Assembly: GCA_002351365.1 (NCBI GenBank)
Contig: DEGE01000030.1
Coordinates: 17,444-25,734, forward strand
DNA length: 8,291 bases
Origin: Candidatus Saccharibacteria bacterium UBA2834
Lineage (GTDB): Bacteria > Patescibacteriota > Saccharimonadia > Saccharimonadales > Saccharimonadaceae
Reading direction: 5' to 3'
In this document: positions 1 to 5,613 of the stretch, piece by piece
How positions within the stretch are numbered: position 1 is the first letter of the stretch
How the letters are laid out: each line of letters begins with the position of its first letter
Notes under the pieces: generated by a model
What the model saw: the letters and a program-made list of their open reading frames with translations, nothing else
What the model was told of the DNA's origin: nothing
Database searches by the model: none
Position numbers and translations under genes: made by a program

Positions 1-735
1 GATAAGACCAAGCGCGCTCGTTACGATCAATTCGGCCACGCTGGCGTTGGCGGCGCTGGTGGCGGTAATCCATTTGGCGGTGGCAATCCATTCGGTGGCG
101 CGTATAGTTATGGCGGGCAGAGCTTTAATTTTGATTTTGGTGGCGGTGGTCTCGATGATATTCTTGGCGCTATGTTCGGTTTTGGCGGTGCTGGTTTTCG
201 TGGTGCACGCCGTGGCCGTGATTTGCAGACTAGCATCACTATCGACTTCAAAGAAGCGATTTTTGGCACCAGCAAAACTATTCGGGTCGACGGTAAAGAT
301 ATCAAACTGAAGATCCCGGCCGGCATTTATGACGGTCAGCGTATTCGTCTCAATGGCAAAGGTGGCGAGGCGCCACAAGAGGGCGGTCAGCGCGGCGACC
401 TTTATGTTGAAATTCGCGTACGTGCCCACAAGACTCTTACGCGCGAAGGCGACTTAATCCTTTCAGAGGTAACTATTTCTATGGTTGATGCTGTTCTTGG
501 CTGTGAAGTCGACGTCGAAACTGTTGATGGTCAAATTACCATGAAAGTTCCAGCCGGCACTCAGCCTGGCACCAACTTTAAGCTTTCTGGTCATGGTGCG
601 CCGCGTCTTGGCAGTGACGAACGTGGTCCGCAAATTGTGACGGTGAATGTTGAAATTCCTAAGAACCTTAATCGCAAGCAGCGCGAACTAATGGAACAAT
701 TTCGCGACGCCAAGAAACGCGGTATTTTTGGCTAA
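1..735 (+). CDS. dnaJ: DnaJ/CbpA-type Hsp40 co-chaperone, 3' part (5' end outside window)
   Basis: The frame is open from base 1 to TAA at 733-735, giving about 244 residues. It begins with the end of a J domain (KRARYDQFGH), followed by a Gly/Phe-rich linker that includes a DIF-like stretch (LDDILGAMFG). Two beta-barrel substrate-binding domains follow, with typical motifs such as IPAGIYDGQRIRLNGKG and VPAGTQPGTNFKLSGHG. The CxxCxGxG zinc-finger repeats that class A DnaJ carries inside the first barrel are absent: RGRDLQTSITIDFKEAIFGT runs straight into the barrel. By architecture it is therefore a class B (CbpA-like) J-protein, although annotation pipelines often name such proteins dnaJ. 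By family knowledge it delivers unfolded clients to DnaK and stimulates its ATPase in the cytoplasm. The family call is firm; the J-domain HPD motif lies outside the window and cannot be checked. Confidence 0.93.
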   Translation, partial: DKTKRARYDQFGHAGVGGAGGGNPFGGGNPFGGAYSYGGQSFNFDFGGGGLDDILGAMFGFGGAGFRGARRGRDLQTSITIDFKEAIFGTSKTIRVDGKDIKLKIPAGIYDGQRIRLNGKGGEAPQEGGQRGDLYVEIRVRAHKTLTREGDLILSEVTISMVDAVLGCEVDVETVDGQITMKVPAGTQPGTNFKLSGHGAPRLGSDERGPQIVTVNVEIPKNLNRKQRELMEQFRDAKKRGIFG

Positions 736-741
736 ATTGTT

Positions 742-747
742 TATAAT
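742..747 (+). promoter_or_regulatory. Putative -10 box (TATAAT) 8 nt before the 756 start
   Basis: A perfect TATAAT lies in the 20-nt gap between the DnaJ stop and the next ATG. A transcript starting about 7 nt downstream would begin at or within a base or two of the ATG, so the mRNA would be leaderless. No Shine-Dalgarno sequence is visible, which agrees. No convincing -35 box was found, and the upstream TG is one base too far for a canonical extended -10. Confidence 0.5.
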
Positions 748-755
748 TTAAGTAA

Positions 756-1352
756 ATGATTTGTCCAAGTTGTCACTATAAAAACCAGGAACACAATAAA
801 GCTTGTCTAGCCTGTAATCAGAATCTTTCTAAACCATCGCAACTACATTTTTCGCCCAGGAAATTTCGCGATTACGCTCTAGTATTTTTGCCCACTGTAG
901 TTACAATTATCGCAATCATAGTCGGTAATTTATTTATTGATGACGTAGAAAAAAATACTTCTGGCGCTATTGTAATCTGCGCGGCTAGCACGGGTTTTCT
1001 AGCGCTATATTATATTTTGCAAAGAATCAAATTTCATAATTTTGCCCGCCAAAGAAAATTTGCCAAAGTTAAAGGAGTAATAGTCGATCATTACGAAGAG
1101 CAAGCGCGTTCGCCAATCTATCATCCAATTATTCAGTATATTGTCGACAAAAAGAAATATCGCCTCGTTCATCCAGCCGGTGCTGGTAGTAAACAAATGA
1201 TCGACCGTAAGGCTACGCTTTTTTATAATCCCAAGGACCCTTACGAAGCATATCCCGCCCATGATTATAGGGGTCTGCGCCGGGTGCTTCTTAGTATGGT
1301 TTTGTCGATTATCTTCTGGATGATATATAGCTACATGCTCGCAATCGCCTAA
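756..1352 (+). CDS. Zinc-ribbon membrane protein with DUF3592-like domain
   Basis: This 198-residue protein is of unknown function. An N-terminal zinc ribbon (C3, C6, C17, C20) probably binds one metal ion. Two hydrophobic helices follow at about residues 40-61 and 71-89, then a soluble region at about 103-165, and a third helix at about 175-195. The soluble region has the DUF3592 pattern: an opening KGVIVDHYEE, a YHPIIQYIVDKKKYR strand pair and the closing FYNPKDPYEAYP. It resembles the protein encoded at 1811-2248, including a shared YRG just before the last helix. The ATG has no Shine-Dalgarno and sits 8 nt after a TATAAT, so its own leaderless transcript is likely even though dnaJ ends only 20 nt upstream. 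It is the first of three related small membrane-protein genes. The DUF3592 assignment is from the motif pattern, not a search. Confidence 0.82.
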   Translation: MICPSCHYKNQEHNKACLACNQNLSKPSQLHFSPRKFRDYALVFLPTVVTIIAIIVGNLFIDDVEKNTSGAIVICAASTGFLALYYILQRIKFHNFARQRKFAKVKGVIVDHYEEQARSPIYHPIIQYIVDKKKYRLVHPAGAGSKQMIDRKATLFYNPKDPYEAYPAHDYRGLRRVLLSMVLSIIFWMIYSYMLAIA

Positions 1353-1359
1353 GCGTTAG

Positions 1360-1368
1360 TGTTATTAT
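1360..1368 (+). promoter_or_regulatory. Putative extended -10 (TGT-TATTAT) before the 1380 start
   Basis: TG, one base, then TATTAT lies 11 nt upstream of the ATG at 1380. Initiation about 7 nt after the box would leave a 4-5 nt leader, with no room for a Shine-Dalgarno; none is seen. Expression by read-through from the gene at 756 is also possible. Confidence 0.35.
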
Positions 1369-1379
1369 TAAGACAAACG

Positions 1380-1814
1380 ATGTATTGCGAAGATTGTCAT
1401 TCTGATGTGCCGGATGGAACAATTAAATGCCCATTTTGCGGCAGTCATCTCACGATTTCAAAAGAAAAACATGCCCAAAAGCAGGCCGAAGAGGCTGAAC
1501 GCGCCCGTAAACCATTAAAATGGTTAATTATCGTTGATATTATTTCGATTCTTATGTGTATCGTCGGCGGTATCATGATGTTGGTATCGACCGCACCTCG
1601 GCAGGTTCCGATTTGCGAGATGCCAGGTTGCGAGGAGCTTGGTACAGTTTATGAGGGCGATGAAACAACCATGACCTATTTTAATGGTCTAAGGATACTA
1701 GTGTTTGGCTTCTTTATCTTTATCTCTGCCACTATTAGTACAATTCGTGGCTTTATTCGTGCTCAAGTTAATGCAACGATACGCGAGACAATGGAAAAGA
1801 AGGGGAAAACATGA
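1380..1814 (+). CDS. Zinc-ribbon protein with two membrane helices
   Basis: The protein has 144 residues if it starts at ATG 1380. A GTG seven codons upstream (1359) is in frame, but it would precede the zinc ribbon with an odd hydrophobic LLL stretch; starting at MYCEDC mirrors the neighbour's MICPSC. C3, C6, C17 and C20 (CxxC...CPFCG) form a zinc ribbon. A charged, Ala/Glu-rich helical segment spans about 30-46, and hydrophobic helices span about 50-68 and 102-122. The intervening loop of about 33 residues holds two cysteines (CEMPGC); with the ribbon inside the cell the loop would be outside, where a disulfide is conceivable. It lies 27 nt after the gene at 756, and its TGA overlaps the next gene's ATG (ATGA at 1811-1814). 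Its function is unknown. A membrane sensor or adaptor role is only a guess. Confidence 0.8.
   Translation: MYCEDCHSDVPDGTIKCPFCGSHLTISKEKHAQKQAEEAERARKPLKWLIIVDIISILMCIVGGIMMLVSTAPRQVPICEMPGCEELGTVYEGDETTMTYFNGLRILVFGFFIFISATISTIRGFIRAQVNATIRETMEKKGKT
1800..1805 (+). promoter_or_regulatory. Shine-Dalgarno (AAGGGG) for the 1811 gene
   Basis: AAGGGG ends 5 nt before ATG 1811 and lies inside the end of the preceding gene. With the ATGA stop/start overlap this indicates translational coupling. It contrasts with the SD-less starts of the two genes upstream. Confidence 0.6.
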
Positions 1815-2248
1815 CGGGTAGTTTTGAGGCGGATTTAGTTATTTTAGTGATTAGTGGCCTATTCGTCATTTTGGCGGTTGTTGGTATTATTGAGCAAATT
1901 AAACACCATCGACGCGTTAATGGTGACGATTACGCAATCGCAGAAGGGGAAATTGTAGATATTAAGACTGAGATGCCCAATAACGAACGAACCGTACAGT
2001 ATCAATCAATTTACGAATTTACGGCATACGATGGTAAAAAATATCGCCATGTCACACATGATGTCGGCCAAGTGGTGCGCCCACAAATAGGCTTCACGCG
2101 TAAAATTGCCTACAAAAAATCCGACCCGACTCAATCGGAATTCTATGCAAATTATCGCGGTATAGTTATTGCTGTCCTGTGCCTGGTCTGCGCGGGTTTA
2201 GTGATTTTGCTAGGTATTCGTGGTAGCGCGGCGCTTTTTGGGTCATAA
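1811..2248 (+). CDS. DUF3592-like membrane protein
   Basis: This 145-residue protein has an N-terminal hydrophobic helix (about 8-28), a soluble domain (about 40-117) and a C-terminal helix (about 119-140). The soluble domain shows the DUF3592 pattern: AEGEIVDIKTE at the start, a YQSIYEFTAYDGKKYRHVTH strand pair, and KIAYKKSDPTQSEFY before the membrane. The alignment by eye with the 756 gene (GxIVD, KKYR, xxxDP, YRG) suggests duplication; here the zinc ribbon and one helix are missing. It is translationally coupled to the zinc-ribbon gene before it. Its TAA overlaps the end of ruvB by 6 bp, tail-to-tail. The role of DUF3592 domains is not established, and no function is proposed. Confidence 0.82.
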   Translation: MTGSFEADLVILVISGLFVILAVVGIIEQIKHHRRVNGDDYAIAEGEIVDIKTEMPNNERTVQYQSIYEFTAYDGKKYRHVTHDVGQVVRPQIGFTRKIAYKKSDPTQSEFYANYRGIVIAVLCLVCAGLVILLGIRGSAALFGS

Positions 2249-3241
2249 TCCCAAATGCTCACGTGCAATATTAGTCACCATGCGGCCTTTTGGCGTGCGC
2301 TGGATCATGCCAAGTTGCATCAAGAATGGTTCGTAATAATTTTCGATTGTTGACGGTTCGTCACCAGTTAGCGCTGCGATGGTATTGAGGCCTACTGGTT
2401 TATCGCCATATTTTTCAATCATCAAAGTCAGCATGTTGCGGTCGGCCGGATCGAGCCCTAGCTCGTCAATCTCTAGCATTTTCAAGGCTTCTTTGGCGGT
2501 TGCAATATTAATCACGCCGTCGCCATTCACGTCGGCAAAATCACGCACGCGTTTTAGTAGACGGTTTGCAATACGCGGCGTCAAGCGTGAGCGTTGCGCT
2601 AGTAGTTTAGCAGCATCGGGCTCAATCGTAGTTTCCAGAATCTTTGCAGAGCGTTCAATGATGCGTTGAATATCGCTATCGGCATAATACTCCAGACGAT
2701 ATTGATGGCCAAACCGATCACGCAGTGGACCGGCAAGATTGCCGGTTTGTGTGGTGGCGCCAATCAGCGTAAAACGTGGTAAATCAAGCTTCACGCTACG
2801 AGCGGCTGGACCTTTGCCGATTACGATATCGAGCTTATAATCCTCCATCGCAGAGTAGAGTATTTCTTCTACGGCACGTCGCAAGCGGTGAATTTCATCA
2901 ATAAACAGAATATCGCCATCGGTTAGGTTTGTTAAAATACTAGCCAAATCGCCGGCTTTTTCAATTGACGGAGCAGAGGTGGCTCGGAAGTTTGCATTCA
3001 TTTCGTGCGCAATCACGCCAGCCATAGTAGTTTTACCGAGTCCTGGTGGGCCATAGAGTAGCACGTGATCAAGCACGTCGCCACGTTTTTTGGCGGCATC
3101 AATCGCTAGTTTCAGATTTGTCTTAAGTCGTTTTTGGCCAATATATTCATCAAAAGTCACTGGGCGCAGACTAATCTCGGCAATCGCCTCTTCGCGATCG
3201 TCTTCATGAATACTAGTGTCTACAACCCTCTCGATAGCCAT
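2243..3241 (-). CDS. ruvB: RuvB, Holliday junction branch-migration helicase
   Basis: RuvB is the AAA+ motor that, loaded by RuvA, pumps DNA through Holliday junctions so that RuvC can resolve them. The 332-residue protein (start at 3241) shows the family opening EISLRPVTFDEYIGQ, Walker A GPPGLGKT (64-71), Walker B LFIDEIH (112-118), a GATT sensor-1 region (161-164), the arginine-finger region LRDRFG (173-178, R174), sensor-2 TPRIANRLLKRVRDFA (221-236), and a C-terminal winged helix ending in REHLGL. Small departures from the usual signature are GATTQTG for GATTRAG and SRLTPRIAN for SRGTPRIAN. An in-frame ATG at 3310 would add 23 residues that do not look like RuvB; the chosen ATG also has an extended -10 ending 6 nt upstream. 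No ruvA or ruvC is in the window. Confidence 0.97.
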   Translation of the reverse strand: MAIERVVDTSIHEDDREEAIAEISLRPVTFDEYIGQKRLKTNLKLAIDAAKKRGDVLDHVLLYGPPGLGKTTMAGVIAHEMNANFRATSAPSIEKAGDLASILTNLTDGDILFIDEIHRLRRAVEEILYSAMEDYKLDIVIGKGPAARSVKLDLPRFTLIGATTQTGNLAGPLRDRFGHQYRLEYYADSDIQRIIERSAKILETTIEPDAAKLLAQRSRLTPRIANRLLKRVRDFADVNGDGVINIATAKEALKMLEIDELGLDPADRNMLTLMIEKYGDKPVGLNTIAALTGDEPSTIENYYEPFLMQLGMIQRTPKGRMVTNIAREHLGL

Positions 3242-3247
3242 ATCTGT

Positions 3248-3256
3248 ATTATAACA
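3248..3256 (-). promoter_or_regulatory. Extended -10 promoter (TGT-TATAAT) of ruvB
   Basis: On the minus strand TG, T, TATAAT ends exactly 6 nt before the ruvB ATG at 3241. Transcription would start at about the A of the ATG, giving a leaderless mRNA; no Shine-Dalgarno is present. The -35 position (about 3271-3276) is non-consensus, as expected for an extended -10 promoter. This supports the 3241 start over 3310. Confidence 0.6.
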
Positions 3257-3314
3257 CCTATGATATATAATCATCTCGGCGATGCAGAGAGTGGAAAGAA
3301 TTCTCGCCATAGGC

Positions 3315-3320
3315 TAATAT
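3315..3320 (+). promoter_or_regulatory. Putative -10 box (TAATAT) of the 3327 gene
   Basis: TAATAT ends 6 nt before ATG 3327, the same spacing as at ruvB and pilB, and no Shine-Dalgarno is visible. No convincing -35 box. Evidence is positional only. Confidence 0.35.
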
Positions 3321-3326
3321 ATCGTC

Positions 3327-3588
3327 ATGAATATCGAAAAAGAAATCACTGACATTAAAAAAACGTAATGCCCGTGTCGAGCTGGACAAGGCCTGGGAAA
3401 CTTCCTGGACGCGTCGTTTCTGCATATGCGTGCTAACTTATGTCATCGTTGTTTTATATACATATACTATTCGATATACGGACAACGTCTTGTCCTCGTC
3501 GCTCGTGCCAGTCATTGGCTTTACGCTTTCCACATTATCGCTCGGTGGCATCCGTAAAATCTGGGAAAAGCACCGCAAAACAAAATAG
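3327..3588 (+). pseudogene. Small two-helix membrane protein gene, frameshifted at an A7 run
   Basis: From ATG 3327 the frame reads MNIEKEITDIKKT and stops at once (TAA 3366-3368 region). Removing one A from the seven at 3357-3363 joins MNIEKEITDIKK to RNARVELDKAWETSWTRR and an open frame to TAG at 3586-3588, giving 86 residues. After a charged N-terminus come two hydrophobic segments (about residues 31-46 and 55-73), then a basic tail ending WEKHRKTK. I recognise the NARVE.DKAWETSW motif followed by two helices as a small uncharacterised membrane-protein family common in Patescibacteria; this is from memory, not a search. Codons on both sides look normal, so the gene is recent-looking apart from one base. 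It may be a true frameshift, a homopolymer error, or a site of slippage. It is divergent from ruvB, 85 bp apart. Confidence 0.72.
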
Positions 3589-3623
3589 TTTTCGATAAAG
3601 CTTATACTATAGTTGCACCATTG

Positions 3624-3646
3624 TATTGCTTACGCTTTTTGCAATA
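3624..3646. repeat. Inverted repeat TATTGC-N11-GCAATA upstream of rubrerythrin
   Basis: A perfect 6-bp dyad with an 11-nt spacer overlaps the proposed -35 box (3639-3644) of the rubrerythrin promoter. It could be an operator for a redox regulator or a chance dyad; no T-run follows, so it is not a good terminator. It does not match the PerR box I know. Confidence 0.3.
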
Positions 3647-3665
3647 TATGTAGAACTGATAGAAT
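3639..3665 (+). promoter_or_regulatory. Promoter of rubrerythrin (TTGCAA-15-TAGAAT, extended -10)
   Basis: TTGCAA at 3639-3644 and TAGAAT at 3660-3665 are separated by 15 bp. TGA immediately precedes the -10, making it a TGn-extended box. The start of transcription would be near 3672, leaving a leader of about 15 nt that contains the Shine-Dalgarno. Confidence 0.45.
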
Positions 3666-3675
3666 AGAAATAAAT

Positions 3676-3681
3676 AAGGAG
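3676..3681 (+). promoter_or_regulatory. Shine-Dalgarno (AAGGAG) of rubrerythrin
   Basis: AAGGAG with 5 nt to ATG 3687 is the strongest ribosome-binding site in the window. It shows that this organism uses classical Shine-Dalgarno initiation for some genes, alongside the SD-less starts elsewhere in the window. Confidence 0.8.
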
Positions 3682-3686
3682 AATAT

Positions 3687-4226
3687 ATGGCAGATTTGAA
3701 AGGCACAAAAACCGAGGCTAACTTAAACACCGCTTTTGCGGGCGAGTCGCAAGCACGTGTAAAATATCAATTTTTCGCAAGCAGGGCCAAGAAAGATGGT
3801 TACGAACAGATTGCGGAAATCTTTCAGGAAACCAGTGACAACGAAAAAGAGCATGCCAAGATTTGGTACAAGTTACTTCATGACGGCGTAGCCGATACAG
3901 CTGAAAACCTCAAAGCCGCCGCCGCTGGCGAGAATTACGAATACACCGACATGTACGCCAAATTTGCCAAAGAAGCTCGCGAAGAGGGCTTTGATGAAAT
4001 TGCCGCCTTGTTTGAGGAAGTTGGCAAAATTGAAAAAGAACATGAAGCGCGCTATCTTAAGCTGCTCGAAAATCTCGACAAGGGCATTACTTTCAAAAAA
4101 GATGGCGTCACAATTTGGAAATGCCGCAACTGTGGCTATATTCACTCTGGCAAAGAGGCGCCAGAAATTTGCCCAGTCTGCAAACATCCGCAATCATTCT
4201 TCGAGGTTCGCGCCGAGAATTATTGA
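3687..4226 (+). CDS. rbr: Rubrerythrin (peroxide reductase)
   Basis: This complete 179-residue protein has the classical two-domain layout. The ferritin-like four-helix domain (about 1-130) supplies the diiron ligands: E20, E53 with H56 (ExxH), E82 with E85 (GENYE), and E116 with H119 (ExxH). The C-terminal rubredoxin-like domain (about 140-179) binds one iron through C146, C149, C162 and C165 (CRNCGY and CPVC). By family knowledge rubrerythrin reduces hydrogen peroxide to water in the cytoplasm with electrons from NAD(P)H via a rubredoxin or its reductase. It is typical of anaerobes facing transient oxygen. It has a strong Shine-Dalgarno and its own promoter. The nuclease gene follows after 21 nt and may be co-transcribed. 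No reductase gene is nearby. All key ligands seem present. Confidence 0.96.
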   Translation: MADLKGTKTEANLNTAFAGESQARVKYQFFASRAKKDGYEQIAEIFQETSDNEKEHAKIWYKLLHDGVADTAENLKAAAAGENYEYTDMYAKFAKEAREEGFDEIAALFEEVGKIEKEHEARYLKLLENLDKGITFKKDGVTIWKCRNCGYIHSGKEAPEICPVCKHPQSFFEVRAENY

Positions 4227-4235
4227 TATCTAGTT

Positions 4236-4240
4236 AGGGA
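4236..4240 (+). promoter_or_regulatory. Shine-Dalgarno (AGGGA) deciding a GTG start at 4248
   Basis: AGGGA lies 7 nt before GTG 4248 in the 21-nt gap after rubrerythrin. It supports GTG as the start, which puts the arginine-rich signal-anchor region at the N-terminus where it belongs. Confidence 0.5.
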
Positions 4241-4247
4241 ATCATAG

Positions 4248-4991
4248 GTGGCGAGCTCCCGAAAACTTAGTCGTCTGCGACGAATATTCGCGGTCTTATT
4301 GGCGGCCGCTGCATTTTGTACTTTTCTTTACTTTAATCCAGCCTCATATCAAGACGTAGACCTTGTTGAGATAAATGCCGACGATATCGCGCTTAAAGAT
4401 TCGCAGGACGAGGCCACGTCATTATTGGCTCGAGACGTGCTGGAGAGTTTAGCTGTTCGAGACAAAAACACCTCCGAGAAATACTACCGAAAGCTATTTT
4501 ATTCGGACTGGAGCACGGCAGCCGATGGTTGTAATATGCGCGAAGCTATCTTAAAACGCGATTTGCATGATGTGGTCTTAAGGGGATGCAAAGTGCAATC
4601 TGGCGTCTTGGATGATCCGTATACGGGGCAACGCATCGATTTCTTGCGCGGTCAAGACACCTCTGCAGCGGTGCAGATTGACCACGTGGTCGCTCTCAGT
4701 AATGCCTGGGCCACTGGCGCTTTCGCATTTGATGAGCAAGAGCGTTACGCTTTAAGTCAGGATCCGCTCAATCTTATAGCGGTAGAAGGGCAGGCTAACC
4801 AAGATAAGCTCGATCAGGACGCTTCGACTTGGCTGCCGAGTAATCAGGCTTTTCAATGTCAATATGTTGCGCGCCAAATATCCGTGAAATATAAATATCA
4901 CCTATGGGTCACGCCGGCCGAAAAAGCCGCCATGCTTGAAGTCTTAGCGAAATGCCCAAACGAACCTACTGTAGGACTATCAGGTTTGTAA
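4248..4991 (+). CDS. Secreted or membrane-anchored HNH endonuclease (DUF1524 family)
   Basis: The protein has 247 residues from a GTG start. A basic stretch (SSRKLSRLRR, 3-12) followed by a hydrophobic segment (about 13-29) is a signal peptide or N-terminal anchor, so the rest should act outside the membrane. The C-terminal part (about 85-237) matches extracytoplasmic HNH/DUF1524 nucleases: GCNMREAILKRDL, DDPYTGQRIDFLRG, then the catalytic-type QIDHVVALSNAW (D145, H146), DPLNLIAVEGQANQDK (N175, N184) and DASTWLP. C95/C114 and C204/C236 could form disulfides, which fits an exported enzyme. By family knowledge it would cut DNA or RNA, probably with a divalent metal. A role in freeing nucleotides from host or environmental DNA is inferred from lifestyle and from the nearby pilus motor. 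It overlaps the end of the yraN region by 26 bp. Confidence 0.88.
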   Translation: MASSRKLSRLRRIFAVLLAAAAFCTFLYFNPASYQDVDLVEINADDIALKDSQDEATSLLARDVLESLAVRDKNTSEKYYRKLFYSDWSTAADGCNMREAILKRDLHDVVLRGCKVQSGVLDDPYTGQRIDFLRGQDTSAAVQIDHVVALSNAWATGAFAFDEQERYALSQDPLNLIAVEGQANQDKLDQDASTWLPSNQAFQCQYVARQISVKYKYHLWVTPAEKAAMLEVLAKCPNEPTVGLSGL

Positions 4992-5562
4992 TTTGATAAT
5001 TATCGCCACTTACTGCAGCCACCGCGAGGCGAAGAGTGTTATGTTGTAGTCCGTTTTCTTGCGCAAAGCTCATCGCGCCGAGTTGCATCTTGCTTAGTTT
5101 GCGTCGCGTAATTGCGTCAAGACCGTCGCTGTTGCGCGTGTTGCGTCGGTACTTTACTTCCGTAAAATAGAACACATCATCTTTTTGGGATACTATATCG
5201 ATTTCGCAATATTTTGTACGCCAGTTTCGCGCTAGTATTGCGTGGCCATTTTTCCGCAGAAAATCGGCAACTTTTTGCTCGGCAATATCGCCACTACGTG
5301 TCGCCTTCTCGGTTTTACCATCCAACGCTTCCGCAATTGGCTTAAAGCTTTTGCGATGTTCTGGGCAGACGCCATATTTTTCAATCGCCGCTTTATGTGC
5401 CGCCGTACCATAGCCGACATGCTTTTCAAAACCGTAAAACGGATACTTCTTTGCGATATCTTTCATATACCGATCACGCGCCACTTTCGCAATAATCGAC
5501 GCCGCCGATACTTCCGGCACCAACAAGTCTGCTTTCGCGAGTACCTGTACGTATGGCGCCAA
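4966..5562 (-). CDS. RNase HII C-terminal part fused to YraN/UPF0102 nuclease domain
   Basis: This is the open frame downstream of the TAA; the frame itself is open from 5610. A TTG at 5562 or ATG at 5466 could restart translation, but neither is well supported. The first 80 or so residues complete RNase HII: KAD (catalytic-type D12 of this piece), VSAASIIAKVARDRYM, YPFYGFEKHVGYGTAAH and the ending YGVCPEHRKSF. From about residue 90 comes YraN: SGDIAEQKVADFLRKNGH, ARNWRTKYCEIDIV, and TEVKYRR, carrying the E-ID-ExK arrangement of the restriction-endonuclease-like fold (E120, D122, E135, K137). There is no plausible start immediately before the YraN part, so it was built to be made as a fusion. 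The 3' end overlaps the HNH gene by 26 bp. Confidence 0.72.
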   Translation of the reverse strand: MAPYVQVLAKADLLVPEVSAASIIAKVARDRYMKDIAKKYPFYGFEKHVGYGTAAHKAAIEKYGVCPEHRKSFKPIAEALDGKTEKATRSGDIAEQKVADFLRKNGHAILARNWRTKYCEIDIVSQKDDVFYFTEVKYRRNTRNSDGLDAITRRKLSKMQLGAMSFAQENGLQHNTLRLAVAAVSGDNYQITNLIVLQ

Positions 5563-5610
5563 ATGCGTATCACTGAGAAAGTTTACCGTGCCATCAATAA
5601 TTATTTCGTC

Positions 5611-5613
5611 TTA
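5611..5613 (-). other. Premature in-frame TAA in RNase HII
   Basis: TAA stands between CCA (Pro90) and GAC (Asp92), with the reading frame intact on both sides. One substitution (C or T to A at the third codon position) from a Tyr codon explains it. No TAA reassignment is known to me for this lineage, and TAA ends dnaJ, the genes at 756 and 1811, and rplS normally in this window. Confidence 0.85.

Noticed and set aside
47..310. Plus-strand hydrophobic open frame of 87 codons at the left edge.
   Set aside because: Shadow of the glycine-rich DnaJ linker in another frame; the Gly codons read as Ala, Val and Leu.
1359..1379. GTG start at 1359 for the second zinc-ribbon gene.
   Set aside because: ATG 1380 starts right at the zinc ribbon like the paralogue at 756, and a -10 box occupies the extra codons.
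3242..3310. Upstream ATG at 3310 giving a 355-residue RuvB.
   Set aside because: The extra 23 residues do not resemble RuvB, and the extended -10 of the promoter lies inside them, 6 nt before the 3241 ATG.
3571..3598. Possible terminator AAAAC-N6-GTTTT after the broken membrane gene.
   Set aside because: Only five weak A-T rich pairs and no following T-run.
3873..4193. Minus-strand open frame of 106 codons opposite rubrerythrin.
   Set aside because: Phe- and Ala-rich text produced by the opposite strand of a conserved gene; no family match by eye.
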